From Sulfitobacter sp. (GTDB lineage Bacteria; Pseudomonadota; Alphaproteobacteria; Rhodobacterales; Rhodobacteraceae), in contig JABDKA010000049.1 of NCBI GenBank assembly GCA_013002405.1, positions 16,979 through 80,978 on the forward strand: a DNA stretch of 64,000 nucleotides, given 5' to 3'. The notes below the pieces were generated by a model. The model was not told the DNA's origin, made no database searches, and saw only the letters and a list, made by a program, of their open reading frames with translations. The number at the start of each line of letters is the position of its first letter. The stretch's first letter is position 1. Both the position numbers and the translations under genes were made by a program. Below are positions 1 through 10,100 of this stretch, piece by piece.

Positions 1-1419
1 AGCGCGCAACGCGTCGCTCATGATGCGTTGGGGCGTGACATCCAGACCGTAGAAAGCGCCCCGATGATGCCCGGTGATTTCCGCGGTGGCGAGAGGCGTG
101 GAAACCTCCTTGAAGACCACCAGTTTGGCAAGTTCGGGGAAGTAGGCTTTGAACTGCGCGAAGAGAGTTTCTTCCAGCTGGCTCTTGAAGGCCCGGTAGT
201 CCTCACCCCGCGCCTGTGACGGAAGTTCGCCCCATCGGGCCACGGTCGACCAGTCCGTCCAGGCTATCAGTTCGCCCGCATGCTTTTGTCGGGGTCCCGG
301 ATCGTGCGAGGGATCCTTGAGAGAGGCGAAAGAAACGAACATCGCTGGCGGCTGACCCTTGGGCGCGTCCGTCCAGATTGCATCGACCTCTCCCGTTGGA
401 TACAGCCAATGGTTCGACCGTGTCGCCCCCGCCGCCTCAATATCGCCTTCAAAGCCCAAAAAGAGGCTGAAGTGCGCGATGGAGGCTGGAAGGGAAAGGA
501 TTTCCGCGCGCCAATCCTCCGGTCCGCATCCGTCGGGGAGGAGGGTGTTCACGGTCTCACGCGCGCCAATGCTTGAAATCACGACGTCGGATCGAAACTC
601 CTCGCCATCTGCGGTTCGCACCCCATAAACCCGGTCGCCTTCGATCAGCAGACTTTCCACCGACACCCCTGCGCGGGCATCCCCGCCTGCCTTTGTAATC
701 GTCGGCAGGATGTGGTCCGCGATGGCGGCCCCGCCGCCGACCGGATACCAGGCTCCACAATCCAGGTAGGAGCCCGAGATGAGTGCGTGCAACGCAAAGC
801 TTGCCTTGCTCGGCCGCCCGCCGTGATCGGCCCACTGTGCGGCAAAGGCGGCGGCCAGCAGGGGATTGGATGTGATTTCGTCGATCACCTCCTGGGTAGT
901 CCGGCCGCACCAGCGTTCAGTGGTCCGGCTGTTCCACCACCGGAGCGCGGTGGCCGCAAGCTCCGGCATCGTCCGCGTCGGAAAGACACCCATGGCCGCA
1001 TCGCGCCCGGCCTTCAGGGCGGCCGTCCAGGCCTCGATCGCCTCAATCTCATCCGGAAACCGTTCCTTGAAATCCAGTTCCTGCGCCTCGTAAGGCCGCG
1101 ACAGCTGCAGTGGCGGGGCATCGCCGATGTGCAGATTGTCATAGACGGCACCCAGAGGTGCAAACTCAATGGGCGTGTCGGACAGCCAGTCGATCAAATT
1201 GCGCATAGGCTCGCCCGGCGCGACACCGCTGAGGTAATGAATGCCCGCGTCCCAACTGAAACCCTCGCGGCTGAAACTGTGGGTCAGGCCACCGAGCTTT
1301 TGGTACTGCTCAAGCACCAGAACCCTTTTCCCAAGTCGTGACAGGACGGCGGCGGCGCCCATTCCCCCCATGCCCGATCCAATGACGATGGCGTCCCAAT
1401 TCTCCTTTTCGGTCTTCAT
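1..1419 (-). CDS. Phytoene desaturase/retinol saturase-like FAD-dependent oxidoreductase (3' end truncated by window edge)
   Basis: Minus-strand reading from ATG at 1419: MKTEKENWDAIVIGSGMGGMGAAAVLSRLGKRVLVLEQYQKLGGLTHSF..., a Rossmann GxGxxG FAD motif of the CrtI type; the frame stays open to position 1, so it is absent from the ORF track. Confidence 0.85.
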   Translation of the reverse strand, partial: MKTEKENWDAIVIGSGMGGMGAAAVLSRLGKRVLVLEQYQKLGGLTHSFSREGFSWDAGIHYLSGVAPGEPMRNLIDWLSDTPIEFAPLGAVYDNLHIGDAPPLQLSRPYEAQELDFKERFPDEIEAIEAWTAALKAGRDAAMGVFPTRTMPELAATALRWWNSRTTERWCGRTTQEVIDEITSNPLLAAAFAAQWADHGGRPSKASFALHALISGSYLDCGAWYPVGGGAAIADHILPTITKAGGDARAGVSVESLLIEGDRVYGVRTADGEEFRSDVVISSIGARETVNTLLPDGCGPEDWRAEILSLPASIAHFSLFLGFEGDIEAAGATRSNHWLYPTGEVDAIWTDAPKGQPPAMFVSFASLKDPSHDPGPRQKHAGELIAWTDWSTVARWGELPSQARGEDYRAFKSQLEETLFAQFKAYFPELAKLVVFKEVSTPLATAEITGHHRGAFYGLDVTPQRIMSDALRA

Positions 1420-1566
1420 TCTGAAATCCCTTCTCTGTGGCGCAATACTGAAATGATATTCAGGAAATAGATGTCGGATGTTCGCGGCATTTAACCGAAA
1501 GAAGCGACCGGCACATTTGATCGACGTCAATTCGGGGTGGTGTAGAAACAAGCGCGCCTTGCCAAA

Positions 1567-2718
1567 TCAGATAATGACGTCTGGCAGGTCCTTGGGATGG
1601 TGCGTGATCGCCTCAAAACCATCGTCGGTCACGATAAAGCTGTCGCCGACCTGGGCGCGGAAGCTGTCGACCGTGACGGAACCGTCGATGGCAAAGACCA
1701 TGCCCGGCTGCAGGGTCGTTCTGTCGCCGGTGACCAGCTGCGGCTTTTCCAAAAAGCTGAAGCCGGTCGCACGCCCGCAGCGGAAGGGATAGTCATACCC
1801 GGCGCTCTGGATCACATCGGCATAGGCGGTGTGCACGCTTTCCGCCGTCACACCGGGGCGCAGGGCAGCAAGGGCAGCCCGCTGGCTTTCCACCGCAACG
1901 CCATAAACCTGCGCCTGGGATTTGTCTGCGATTTCCCCGATCCAGAAAGTGCGGTCAAAACCCAGCTTGAACCGGTGGAAGTTCGTCATGCCGCAGAAAC
2001 ACAGAAAGACCGGCTCGCCCTTCCTCATGATGCGGGTTGAGGCACGGTGGTGGGTTTTGGTGATTTCGGGGCCAGAGGCCATGATCTGCAGGAAATGCGT
2101 GTTGGGCGACATATCCGCATCATCGTAGTGGGCCGAGAGCAATTCAGCCGCCTTTCGGGTGCCCGCCTCGGAGGTTGCGAGGGCCACTTCGTATTCGGGC
2201 ACGCCGTCTCCGATAGCCGCGCGCCCGGCGGCCATCATGGCCCCGGCCACTTCGCCCGCGTGCCGGGCGAGTTGCAGCTCTTCGTTTGACTTGATCATCC
2301 GCATGTCCGCCAGCAACGGAGTGACGGTGGTCAGGCGCTTGGATGGGATCAGATCGCCAAGGTACGCACGCACAAGGGGCGGCATCTGATCCGGCTCGAT
2401 CCCGATCTTGGCCGCTCCCTTGGCGATCTGGGGCAGTTCGGCGCGCCATTCGCCACCCATGCCGTCATTCCAGGGCGCGATGCGGTCGACACGGGCCGCT
2501 GACCGAGCAGCGTTGAAGTCAAGGTTGGGGGTGATCAGCAGCGTCTCGCCATCACGTGGGATGGCCAGGATGGTCGGTCTGCCGAACTCCATATGCAGGT
2601 AGTCGTAGTAGCCTGTCAGGTAATAGACGTTGTCGTCATCGGTGATGAGCGCCACATCGATGCCCGCCTCTTGCAGACGTGCGCGGAAAGCCTGCTGTCG
2701 GGTTTGATAGTCCGTCAT
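1567..2718 (-). CDS. M24-family (creatinase/aminopeptidase P fold) hydrolase
   Basis: 383 aa ORF; N-terminal creatinase-like domain (ALITDDDNVYYLTGYYDY) and C-terminal pita-bread region (GFDRTFWIG, GRATGFSFLEKP, LQPGMVFAIDGSV). Confidence 0.85.
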   Translation of the reverse strand: MTDYQTRQQAFRARLQEAGIDVALITDDDNVYYLTGYYDYLHMEFGRPTILAIPRDGETLLITPNLDFNAARSAARVDRIAPWNDGMGGEWRAELPQIAKGAAKIGIEPDQMPPLVRAYLGDLIPSKRLTTVTPLLADMRMIKSNEELQLARHAGEVAGAMMAAGRAAIGDGVPEYEVALATSEAGTRKAAELLSAHYDDADMSPNTHFLQIMASGPEITKTHHRASTRIMRKGEPVFLCFCGMTNFHRFKLGFDRTFWIGEIADKSQAQVYGVAVESQRAALAALRPGVTAESVHTAYADVIQSAGYDYPFRCGRATGFSFLEKPQLVTGDRTTLQPGMVFAIDGSVTVDSFRAQVGDSFIVTDDGFEAITHHPKDLPDVII

Positions 2719-2821
2719 CCCTTTTTCTCCGCTGCCGATAGAGTCGCGCAGACCAAGAGTGCGTGAGGTTTAGCAGAGATGACAGCTTTTTCTAAAGGAG
2801 CACGGCACCGGGCCACCGCCT

Positions 2822-4201
2822 TCAGTTGATGCTGATCACCCTCTCTGGGTTCTCACCTTTCGCGGTTTCGCAGGCATCCGGCGCCGAATTGCAGAACATC
2901 ACGGTCCGTCCGGTAAGTTGCCTGATCCGCTCCAAAATGGCGATTTCCTTCTGAATGAAGGCTTTGCGCGCGGAATCCATCTCACTCACCTTGCCGGTCA
3001 GGTAGATCTGACCTTGGACGGCTGAAACACGTTCCGCAATCGCCTGCGTGTCTGACTGCCAGTCCCGGTGGGTGCTGAATTGCATGAAGGTAAGCTGCAG
3101 GTGAAAGGCGGCGACAAGCAGGAGAAGCTTTGGTGTGATCTGCCGGTGGTCTGCAGCGTCTCGGTGCAGGATGATTGCCGCGCGGACCACGATCAGGGCG
3201 TAGAAGACCCAGGCGAAGATGAAGGCACGGGGTGGGGTGATCACGCCGAGTTTGAGAACCTGCACCACGATCAGCGCAATGCCCATCCAAAGACCCGCAT
3301 GTAGATATAGAGCCTCAAGCCGCGCTCTCTTGACCAGCACCAGGGTGGCGCCGCCGAACAGGGCGATATGGAAAAAGAGCGCGGGCTGGAAATCGAAGGT
3401 TGAGCGGTCAAAGAAATGGGCAAAGGACTGGAGGATCAAAGGAATATTCGTGATCAAACCATTGAGGTCGGCGGCGGGCGTACCCTCGCGCCATTCGGCC
3501 GGGGGGACGCCAAAGACGCCATGGACCTGCCAGTTGATCGCGAATGCTGTCAGAACGGCCAGGACAAAGCTTGTCGTGAAGAGGCTGAGAAGACCGAAGA
3601 GGTCGAGGAAGGACCTTCTGTAGGTGCGGGCCAGGCATACCGCCAGCAGCAGAAGCGGGTAGGTCGTGTAGGCCAGGAAGGTGAGCGTGACGAAGAGGGG
3701 CAGCAATGCGCGATGGGTGCGGACCGAAAGGGTGCAGCCGAGTGCGGCGTAAAGCGCGACAAGGGCAAGCCCCGGAATGAGTGTGTTGAACCAGAGCGCG
3801 ATCAGGGAGGCCGATGGGGCCACGAGCACGATCAGGGCAAGAACCGCGGCGAACCAGGGGGAGCCGTCCCTGCCCATCGCCACCACGCCGATGGCGGCGG
3901 CAAAGAGCGCCCATAGGGCCTGGTAGACCGCGAAATTCAGCCAGGCGGGTGTCACGATCTCTCGCAGATGCCAGAGGTAGTTGACCCAACGTCCTTCGTG
4001 CAGGGTTTTGGGCCAGAAGGCGTCCGGCTCAGCGAAGAAGGCGGGATAATCATCGTGTCGGATCAGGGGATCCGCTATCGTGGGGAGCGAGATCAGCAAG
4101 ACACCGATCAGGGCCACGACAAACGTGGGCCAGAGCCGAACACCCTCCCGTTCTGCTTCGGTGGGTGCGTAGTCCGTCGAATAGGTAGCGGCGTGCGTCA
4201 T
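2822..4201 (-). CDS. Polytopic membrane glycosyltransferase, GtrII/GT-C-like
   Basis: Multi-TM protein starting MTHAATYSTDYAPTEAER; early acidic DD motif (IRHDDYPAFF); start overlaps the methyltransferase stop (ATGA-type) in a gtrA/gtrB cassette; the longer ORF start at 4327 is probably spurious. Confidence 0.7.
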   Translation of the reverse strand: MTHAATYSTDYAPTEAEREGVRLWPTFVVALIGVLLISLPTIADPLIRHDDYPAFFAEPDAFWPKTLHEGRWVNYLWHLREIVTPAWLNFAVYQALWALFAAAIGVVAMGRDGSPWFAAVLALIVLVAPSASLIALWFNTLIPGLALVALYAALGCTLSVRTHRALLPLFVTLTFLAYTTYPLLLLAVCLARTYRRSFLDLFGLLSLFTTSFVLAVLTAFAINWQVHGVFGVPPAEWREGTPAADLNGLITNIPLILQSFAHFFDRSTFDFQPALFFHIALFGGATLVLVKRARLEALYLHAGLWMGIALIVVQVLKLGVITPPRAFIFAWVFYALIVVRAAIILHRDAADHRQITPKLLLLVAAFHLQLTFMQFSTHRDWQSDTQAIAERVSAVQGQIYLTGKVSEMDSARKAFIQKEIAILERIRQLTGRTVMFCNSAPDACETAKGENPERVISIN

Positions 4202-4971
4202 GCAAGCTGGCCGGTCGGGTTGGATTTGCGCCGGGCGCGTGCTGCGATGATCTTGGCGCGGGTTTGCGCGATACGGGTGACGGTCCCTTCGGGAAGGTGT
4301 GACACCAGCGCCCGGCGCAGTTTCCAAAGTGCGTCGCCGCCATTTTCAACCGCCTGACCGGCGGGCACTTCGCAGGCCAGAACTTCCGCTGGCAGACCCC
4401 TCCGGCCAGCCTCATTTACGTACAAGATGGCGTTAAAACGGTACCAGGGTTCAACCTCTTGTGCGCCTTTGAGCCGTGGACGTAGACAATCGAAGGCGGT
4501 GTAGCCGCGCGTGGCGAAGAGATCCTGCCAGAAGGAAAGCGGCTGTTCGTTGACGTGAAATTCTCCGCCCTGACCGGTTACGGCCGCAGAGAAGAGGACG
4601 CGGTCAGAGGCGCGGGTGAGGCTGTCAACAAGCGTTTCCGAGGCGGAGGTTGGCAGGTGTTCGCCCACCTCAAGGCTTTGCGCCAAGTCGAAGAGGCGGC
4701 CTGTCTCAACCGGTTTTGTAAGATCGGCGGCCAGAAAGCAGTCCTTGGGCACCGCAAGCTGCGTGCGATCGACGTAGTCACCGTCGACGGCCAGCACTTC
4801 GCCTGCGCCGAAGTTCTGCCATTCGTTCAGCCAGACGCCGCGGCCGCTGCCCAGATCCAGTACGCTTGCGGGTTCGATCCAGGGGCCCAATTCGCCGATG
4901 AGTCGCTGCGCGGAGCGGCGCGCGCCCTCATCGATGTAGTCGAAAAAGGTGTTGTTATAGATATGTGTCAC
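4198..4971 (-). CDS. Class I SAM-dependent methyltransferase
   Basis: VLDLGSGRGVWLNEW SAM motif I; GTG start at 4971 overlaps the GtrA stop (GTGA); the longer ORF to 5172 overlaps gtrA and is less likely. Confidence 0.8.
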   Translation of the reverse strand: MTHIYNNTFFDYIDEGARRSAQRLIGELGPWIEPASVLDLGSGRGVWLNEWQNFGAGEVLAVDGDYVDRTQLAVPKDCFLAADLTKPVETGRLFDLAQSLEVGEHLPTSASETLVDSLTRASDRVLFSAAVTGQGGEFHVNEQPLSFWQDLFATRGYTAFDCLRPRLKGAQEVEPWYRFNAILYVNEAGRRGLPAEVLACEVPAGQAVENGGDALWKLRRALVSHLPEGTVTRIAQTRAKIIAARARRKSNPTGQLA

Positions 4972-5369
4972 GACAATTTCTCCGTTTGATTGGGATCCCT
5001 GCCAAAGACCCAGAGTGACATTAGAATGAAGTTCTGTAGGGGAAGGATAACCGTGACCATCAAGGCGGATACGCCATCGCTTAGGCCAAGGTGCGGCCCG
5101 ATCCATCCGGTGACGAGCGCGGAGGTCAGGAAGCCCAGCCCGATCATCACGCTGAAACGCAGAAACTGCCAACTGTCGGCCAGCTTGCGGTCGAAGGTGA
5201 AGGCCGCCTGCCCGATATACTGAACCGCCACGGCCAGTCCGAATGCTAGCGCGTTGGCCAGCGCCTGCGCGACCCCAAGGTGCAGCAGCACCAGATAGGC
5301 CAGCACATAAAGGCCGGCAACGCCCACACCCACCAGGGCAAACCGCACCATGGTCCCACCCGTGCGCAT
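4968..5369 (-). CDS. gtrA: GtrA family membrane protein (putative lipid-linked sugar flippase)
   Basis: 133 aa, four predicted TM segments, FALVGVGVAGLYVLAYLVL...VQYIGQAAFTF typical of GtrA; adjacent to gtrB. Confidence 0.85.
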   Translation of the reverse strand: MRTGGTMVRFALVGVGVAGLYVLAYLVLLHLGVAQALANALAFGLAVAVQYIGQAAFTFDRKLADSWQFLRFSVMIGLGFLTSALVTGWIGPHLGLSDGVSALMVTVILPLQNFILMSLWVFGRDPNQTEKLS

Positions 5370-5371
5370 CG

Positions 5372-6346
5372 TCAGGCCCGCTTTCTCAGCGGTGTGGGCT
5401 CATTGATCTGCGCTTCCTCGGCTCCGTTCGCCTCGGCATGCTCGGACTTGTAGTAAAGCGGACGACCCTTCGCTTCGATATAGAGGCGGCCGATGTATTC
5501 CCCCATAATACCCAAGGTGAGGAGTTGGATCCCTGAAAAGATGCTGATCGCCAGGACGATGGAGGCCCAACCGGGTGCCGTCTGGTAGACGATCAGGGAG
5601 TGAAGCACGTAGATCATCATCAGCGCGGAAAACCCGAGGCTGAAGAAGGAAAGGCGCGTCGCCAGTTTCAGCGGCTTGGTCGAAAATGCGGTGATGGCGT
5701 CCGTGGCAAAGCGCAGCATCTTGCGCAGCGGATATTTCGTCTCGCCCCATTCGCGGCCCGCGCGGGTGTATTCGATGCCGATCTGGCTGAATCCGACCCA
5801 GGCGAACATGCCGCGGATAAACCGTGCGCGTTCCGGCATGGCGAGAACAGCGTCCAGCGCGCGTCGGCTGACAAGGCGGAAATCACCGGTGTCGCGTGGT
5901 ATTTCGATATCCGACATGATGTTCAGAAAGCGGTAAAAGCCGTAGGCGGTGACCCGCTTGAAAAGCGTCTCGCCCTTCCGTTCAATCCGGCGTCCGTAGA
6001 CGACATCGTGACCCCGGTCCATCATTTGCATCATGTCGGCCAGAAGCTCGGGTGGATCCTGAAGATCCGCGTCCAGCATGAAGATCCGCTCGCCCTTCGC
6101 CGCCTCTAGACCTGCGGTAAGGGCAACCTGATGCCCGCGATTGGCGGAAAGGCGCAGACCGGCCAGTTGCGGGCAGGTCTTGCGGGCCTCTTCGATGGCC
6201 TGCCAGGTGCCGTCCGTGGAGCCGTCATCGACCAGAATGATCTCGGCCTGCTTCCCGTAAACGGCCGTCGTCTCATAGAGCCGAACCACCAGATGCGGGA
6301 TCGACTCCTGTTCATTCATGCAGGGTACGACAACGGAAAGTAACAT
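5372..6346 (-). CDS. gtrB: GtrB-like bactoprenol glucosyltransferase (GT2)
   Basis: SVVVPCMNEQESI, ILVDDGSTDGTW, MLDADLQDPPEL, two C-terminal TM helices, GEYIGRLYIEAKGRP. Confidence 0.92.
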   Translation of the reverse strand: MLLSVVVPCMNEQESIPHLVVRLYETTAVYGKQAEIILVDDGSTDGTWQAIEEARKTCPQLAGLRLSANRGHQVALTAGLEAAKGERIFMLDADLQDPPELLADMMQMMDRGHDVVYGRRIERKGETLFKRVTAYGFYRFLNIMSDIEIPRDTGDFRLVSRRALDAVLAMPERARFIRGMFAWVGFSQIGIEYTRAGREWGETKYPLRKMLRFATDAITAFSTKPLKLATRLSFFSLGFSALMMIYVLHSLIVYQTAPGWASIVLAISIFSGIQLLTLGIMGEYIGRLYIEAKGRPLYYKSEHAEANGAEEAQINEPTPLRKRA

Positions 6347-6725
6347 GCTCAGCCCTTTGGGGTTCTATCGCAGGACCAAATTTAGGGATGGTTTGTGTCC
6401 CAAATTGGGCTTGGATTGGGCGATACTCTGAAACAGTTTGTCTTTCATTTGGAAACGACGCTTTGAATTTGCCCGGTCCGTCGTCACACGCACACCTTCA
6501 TGGACCCTCGAGCGGTGTCGAGTGACCCTTCTGACAATTAGAAATAGGCAGCAAGTAACTGGGAATGCAGGGGGAGGTCACAAAAATAATTCCTAAATAG
6601 ATATATATTTCAATGGTTTGATCTCATTATCAGGCAACTACTGCACATTTTTTTGAACCATTTTTTCTTACAGTCGTTGTTTTCCCAACACCGCCTTGAT
6701 GGCGTAGAAATGAAAGGAACTAGAG

Positions 6726-7007
6726 ATGAAGACAGGACTCGCAATCGCAGGTGTCGTTGTTGTCGCCGCCGTGGCCGCCGCAGGTTTCTACATGGTCGAC
6801 ATCGACCAAACCCAGGAAACGCGCCTGCCGGACGTTGAAGTCACCGTCGAAGACGGCCAAATGCCCAAGTTCGACGCTGAGGTAGGTTCGGTGAGTGTCG
6901 GGCAGGAAGAGGTGACCGTCGAGGTGCCTGAAGTCAATGTGACGATGGAAGAAGAGACCGTCACGGTCCCGAAGATCAGCGTCAATCCGCCAAGCGACGA
7001 CAGCTAA
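6726..7007 (+). CDS. Small acidic, Val-rich protein of unknown function with N-terminal TM/signal segment
   Basis: 93 aa: MKTGLAIAGVVVVAAVAAAGFYMVDIDQTQ... then repetitive VEVTVEDGQ/EEVTVEVPEVNV/EETVTVPKISV; SD-like AAAGGAA upstream and a rho-independent terminator just downstream. Confidence 0.8.
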   Translation: MKTGLAIAGVVVVAAVAAAGFYMVDIDQTQETRLPDVEVTVEDGQMPKFDAEVGSVSVGQEEVTVEVPEVNVTMEEETVTVPKISVNPPSDDS

Positions 7008-7031
7008 CCGCAAATTCAGAACACTTTGAGA

Positions 7032-7057
7032 AGCCCCGCCAATCGGCGGGGCTTTTT
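7032..7057 (+). terminator. Rho-independent terminator after the small acidic protein
   Basis: AGCCCCGCC-AATC-GGCGGGGCT followed by TTTT. Confidence 0.85.
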
Positions 7058-7154
7058 GCTGTGGGAAGGGCATGCCAAAGGTAGTCGTGGCATCGTCCGG
7101 CCACTTCACGCTATCAATGTCCTGCGCACTTTGCCCCAGCGGCAGGAGACCCGC

Positions 7155-10100
7155 TTGACCCGGCTTTTTTCATCCAAAGACCGTCCCATGCACCTCGGCC
7201 CCTATCCGGTGGAAAAGCTGCGCCGGATGGTTGCCCTTCCGGACCTCGGAAAGGTCCCGCCGATGGTGCCGCTGAGCTTTGATCGGCCGGAGGATCCCTT
7301 TTCCATCGTCAATGCGATGCGGGAACATCAGGCGATGCTGGACACGATCCGGGGCGGATTGGTGAATGGGGTGATAGCGGTCACTCCTGACGATCCGCTA
7401 GAGCGCGCGAACCACCTGAAATCATTTGGTTACTTTGCCGACGCCGCTGTCGTTGGGACCTGCCTCTTGCCTGAGGCGGCGCTTCTGGAAAGGCCGATTA
7501 TCAATCCGGATGTGGCGCAGCTGGCAGAAGACTTACAGACAAAGCAGACCAAGACACTGGCCTCGGGCATCGACATGATCATGGCTGATCTCAAGGAATC
7601 CGCTGCTGCCGAGCTGCCGGGAATTGAGGGTCACAGCCACGCGATTGTCTTTCTCTACGAAAACCCCCGTGAGGTCCGGACGGATGAGCCCGGGATCTGC
7701 TGGATCAGGGACGCGCAGGCCCACCGGGCCGGTCTGCTTGCCGCAGAAACGGCCTGCGTGATCGCCAATTACCTGCGGTTGCTGGGGCACGATGCGCGGG
7801 GGCATACGGTATCGGCAAGCGATGTTGACCTGGGCAAGCTGGCGGTCGCTGCGGGTCTGGCGACGGTCGAGAAGGGCGCTTTACACCACCCCTACATCAG
7901 AGACCGCTTTGGTCTGGCGGCCGTGACCACCAGCTTTGAGATTGCGCCGGACCAGCCGCTTGCGTCGCTCGCGGATCAGCCCGGCTCGGCCTTTGGCATT
8001 GGTTGGCGCATGGCGGGCTCGGCCCCCAAGAACGCGGGTAATGCGGTCCCCTATGCCAAGCGCCGCTTCGTTGACGGTGCCCAACCGTTCGAGCGGCTCA
8101 AGCGGGTGGATGAACCCACGACATACATCGATGAGGCGCAGGTTGCCCGGGTGCCCAAACGCACCGACATGTTCGCCCGCGCACAGTTCGGCGACATGGG
8201 CAAGAAGCTGCAGGAAAGCGCAACTGGCGGGCACTACGTGCGCAAGGCGGCACCCTCCATGGCACAGCGCCGGGCACTTGGCGCTTTCGTTCTGTTGCAG
8301 GACGGGACGCCTGCGGAAGAAAAGCAAGAGATCGAGCCGCAGACAGCCGCTGACCTGATCAAGGCGACCAGCTATTTCCTGGGAATCGACGCGGTCGGTA
8401 TATCCCGTTGTCCCGACTGGACCTGGTACAGCCACGACGCCCGGGGAGAGGTCATTGACCCGCCGCACGATCAGGCCATCAGCATGGTGGTCGATCAGGG
8501 ATATGAGACCATGGAAGGCTCCTCGGGCGATGACTGGATCGCCGTGGCACAGTCCATGCGTGCCTATCTTCGGTTTTCATTGCTGGGCGGTGTGATCGCC
8601 AAGCAGATTCGAAACCTGGGCTACAGCGCCAAGGCCCATACGGTGATGGATGGTGAGGTTCTGCAGCCGCCGCTGCTGCTCTTGTCAGGGTTGGGAGAGG
8701 TCAGCCGCATCGGTGAGGTGATACTCAACCCCTATCTGGGGCCACGGTTGAAGTCCGGCGTTGTCACGACCGACCTGCCGATGGCGCACGACAAGCCCAT
8801 TGATTTCGGCCTGCAGACCTTTTGCGAAAGCTGCAACAAATGCGCGCGGGAATGTCCTGCGGGGGCCATCACGGCAGGTCCCAAGCTGATGTTCAACGGC
8901 TACGAAATCTGGAAATCAGACAGCCAGAAATGCACGACCTACCGGATCACCACCGAAGGCGGCGCAATGTGCGGGCGCTGCATGAAGACCTGCCCCTGGA
9001 ATCTTGAGGGCATTTTCAAGGAAAGACCTTTCCGGTGGGCCGCGATGAACGTACCGCAACTGGCCCCCGCACTGGCCCGGTTGGACGATGCGGTGGGCAA
9101 CGGGGGGCTGAACCCGGTCAAGAAATGGTGGTGGGACCTGGAGATCAGGGAGGATGGCGGCTACCGCCCCACCACCAAGCCCGTGAACCGGCGCGATCTG
9201 CAGCGCGATCTTGATCTGAAGTATGAGGATCAGACCCTGGCCGTCTATCCTGCCCCCCTGGCCCCGCACCCCTATCCCTATCCCTTCCCCATGGACCGCG
9301 AGGCGGGGATCCAGGCCTATCAGGCGATGGTCAGCGCGGATGAGCACCGGAGGCGCCGGGCCCAGGGAGACGAGAGGGTGCTGCACAAATACACCGCACG
9401 TGATGAAAGTCCCGTGCTTGAGGTTGAGATCACCCGGGCGGAGGAAATGGCCGACGGGGTGACCAAGTATGAGTTCCAACTGACGGATCGGGGCGATCTG
9501 CCAGTCTGGGAGGCGGGCGCGCACCTCGATCTTGTGGTCGCGCCGGAATACCTTCGGCAGTATTCGATGTCCGGCGATCCGGCAGACCGGAGCCGCTATC
9601 AGATCGGAGTTCTGCGAGAGGAGGCCGGGCGGGGCGGCTCCAAACTGCTGCACCGTATCTTTGACGTCGGTCGGCGCATCTTCATCTCGCGGCCGATCAA
9701 TCACTTCGCGCTCGACCCCTCGGCGACGAAGGTCTTCCTCATGGGTGGCGGGATCGGGATCACCCCGATGATCGCCATGGCCCAGACCCTGCACCGCGAA
9801 AGGCGCGAGTTCGAGATGCACTATTCGGGCCGCTCTCGTAACCAGATGGGATACCTGAAAGATCTGGACAGCTTTGAGTGGTCCGATCGGGTGCATTTGC
9901 ACATCAGTGATGAAGGCACGCGGCTGGACCTGGCGCGGTTCTTTGACCGCTACAATGAAGGTTGGCACGTCTACACCTGCGGGGCGGATCGCTACATGAC
10001 CGCGGTACTGGATGCGGCGGAACGGGCGGGCTTTCCCGAAGGGGCGCGGCACCTGGAATATTTCTCCGTTCCCGAGGTCCCCGAGTATGAGAACCATCCC

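Noticed and set aside
6478-6540. Weak hairpin CTCGA-GCGGTG-TCGAG in the gtrB upstream region as a regulatory RNA
   Set aside because: Only a 5-bp stem; not supportable without expression or covariation.
8916-10097. 393-aa ORF antisense to the reductive dehalogenase
   Set aside because: Composition (Arg/His/Gly-rich) and lack of motifs are typical of GC-rich shadow ORFs; the plus-strand frame carries clear reductase motifs.
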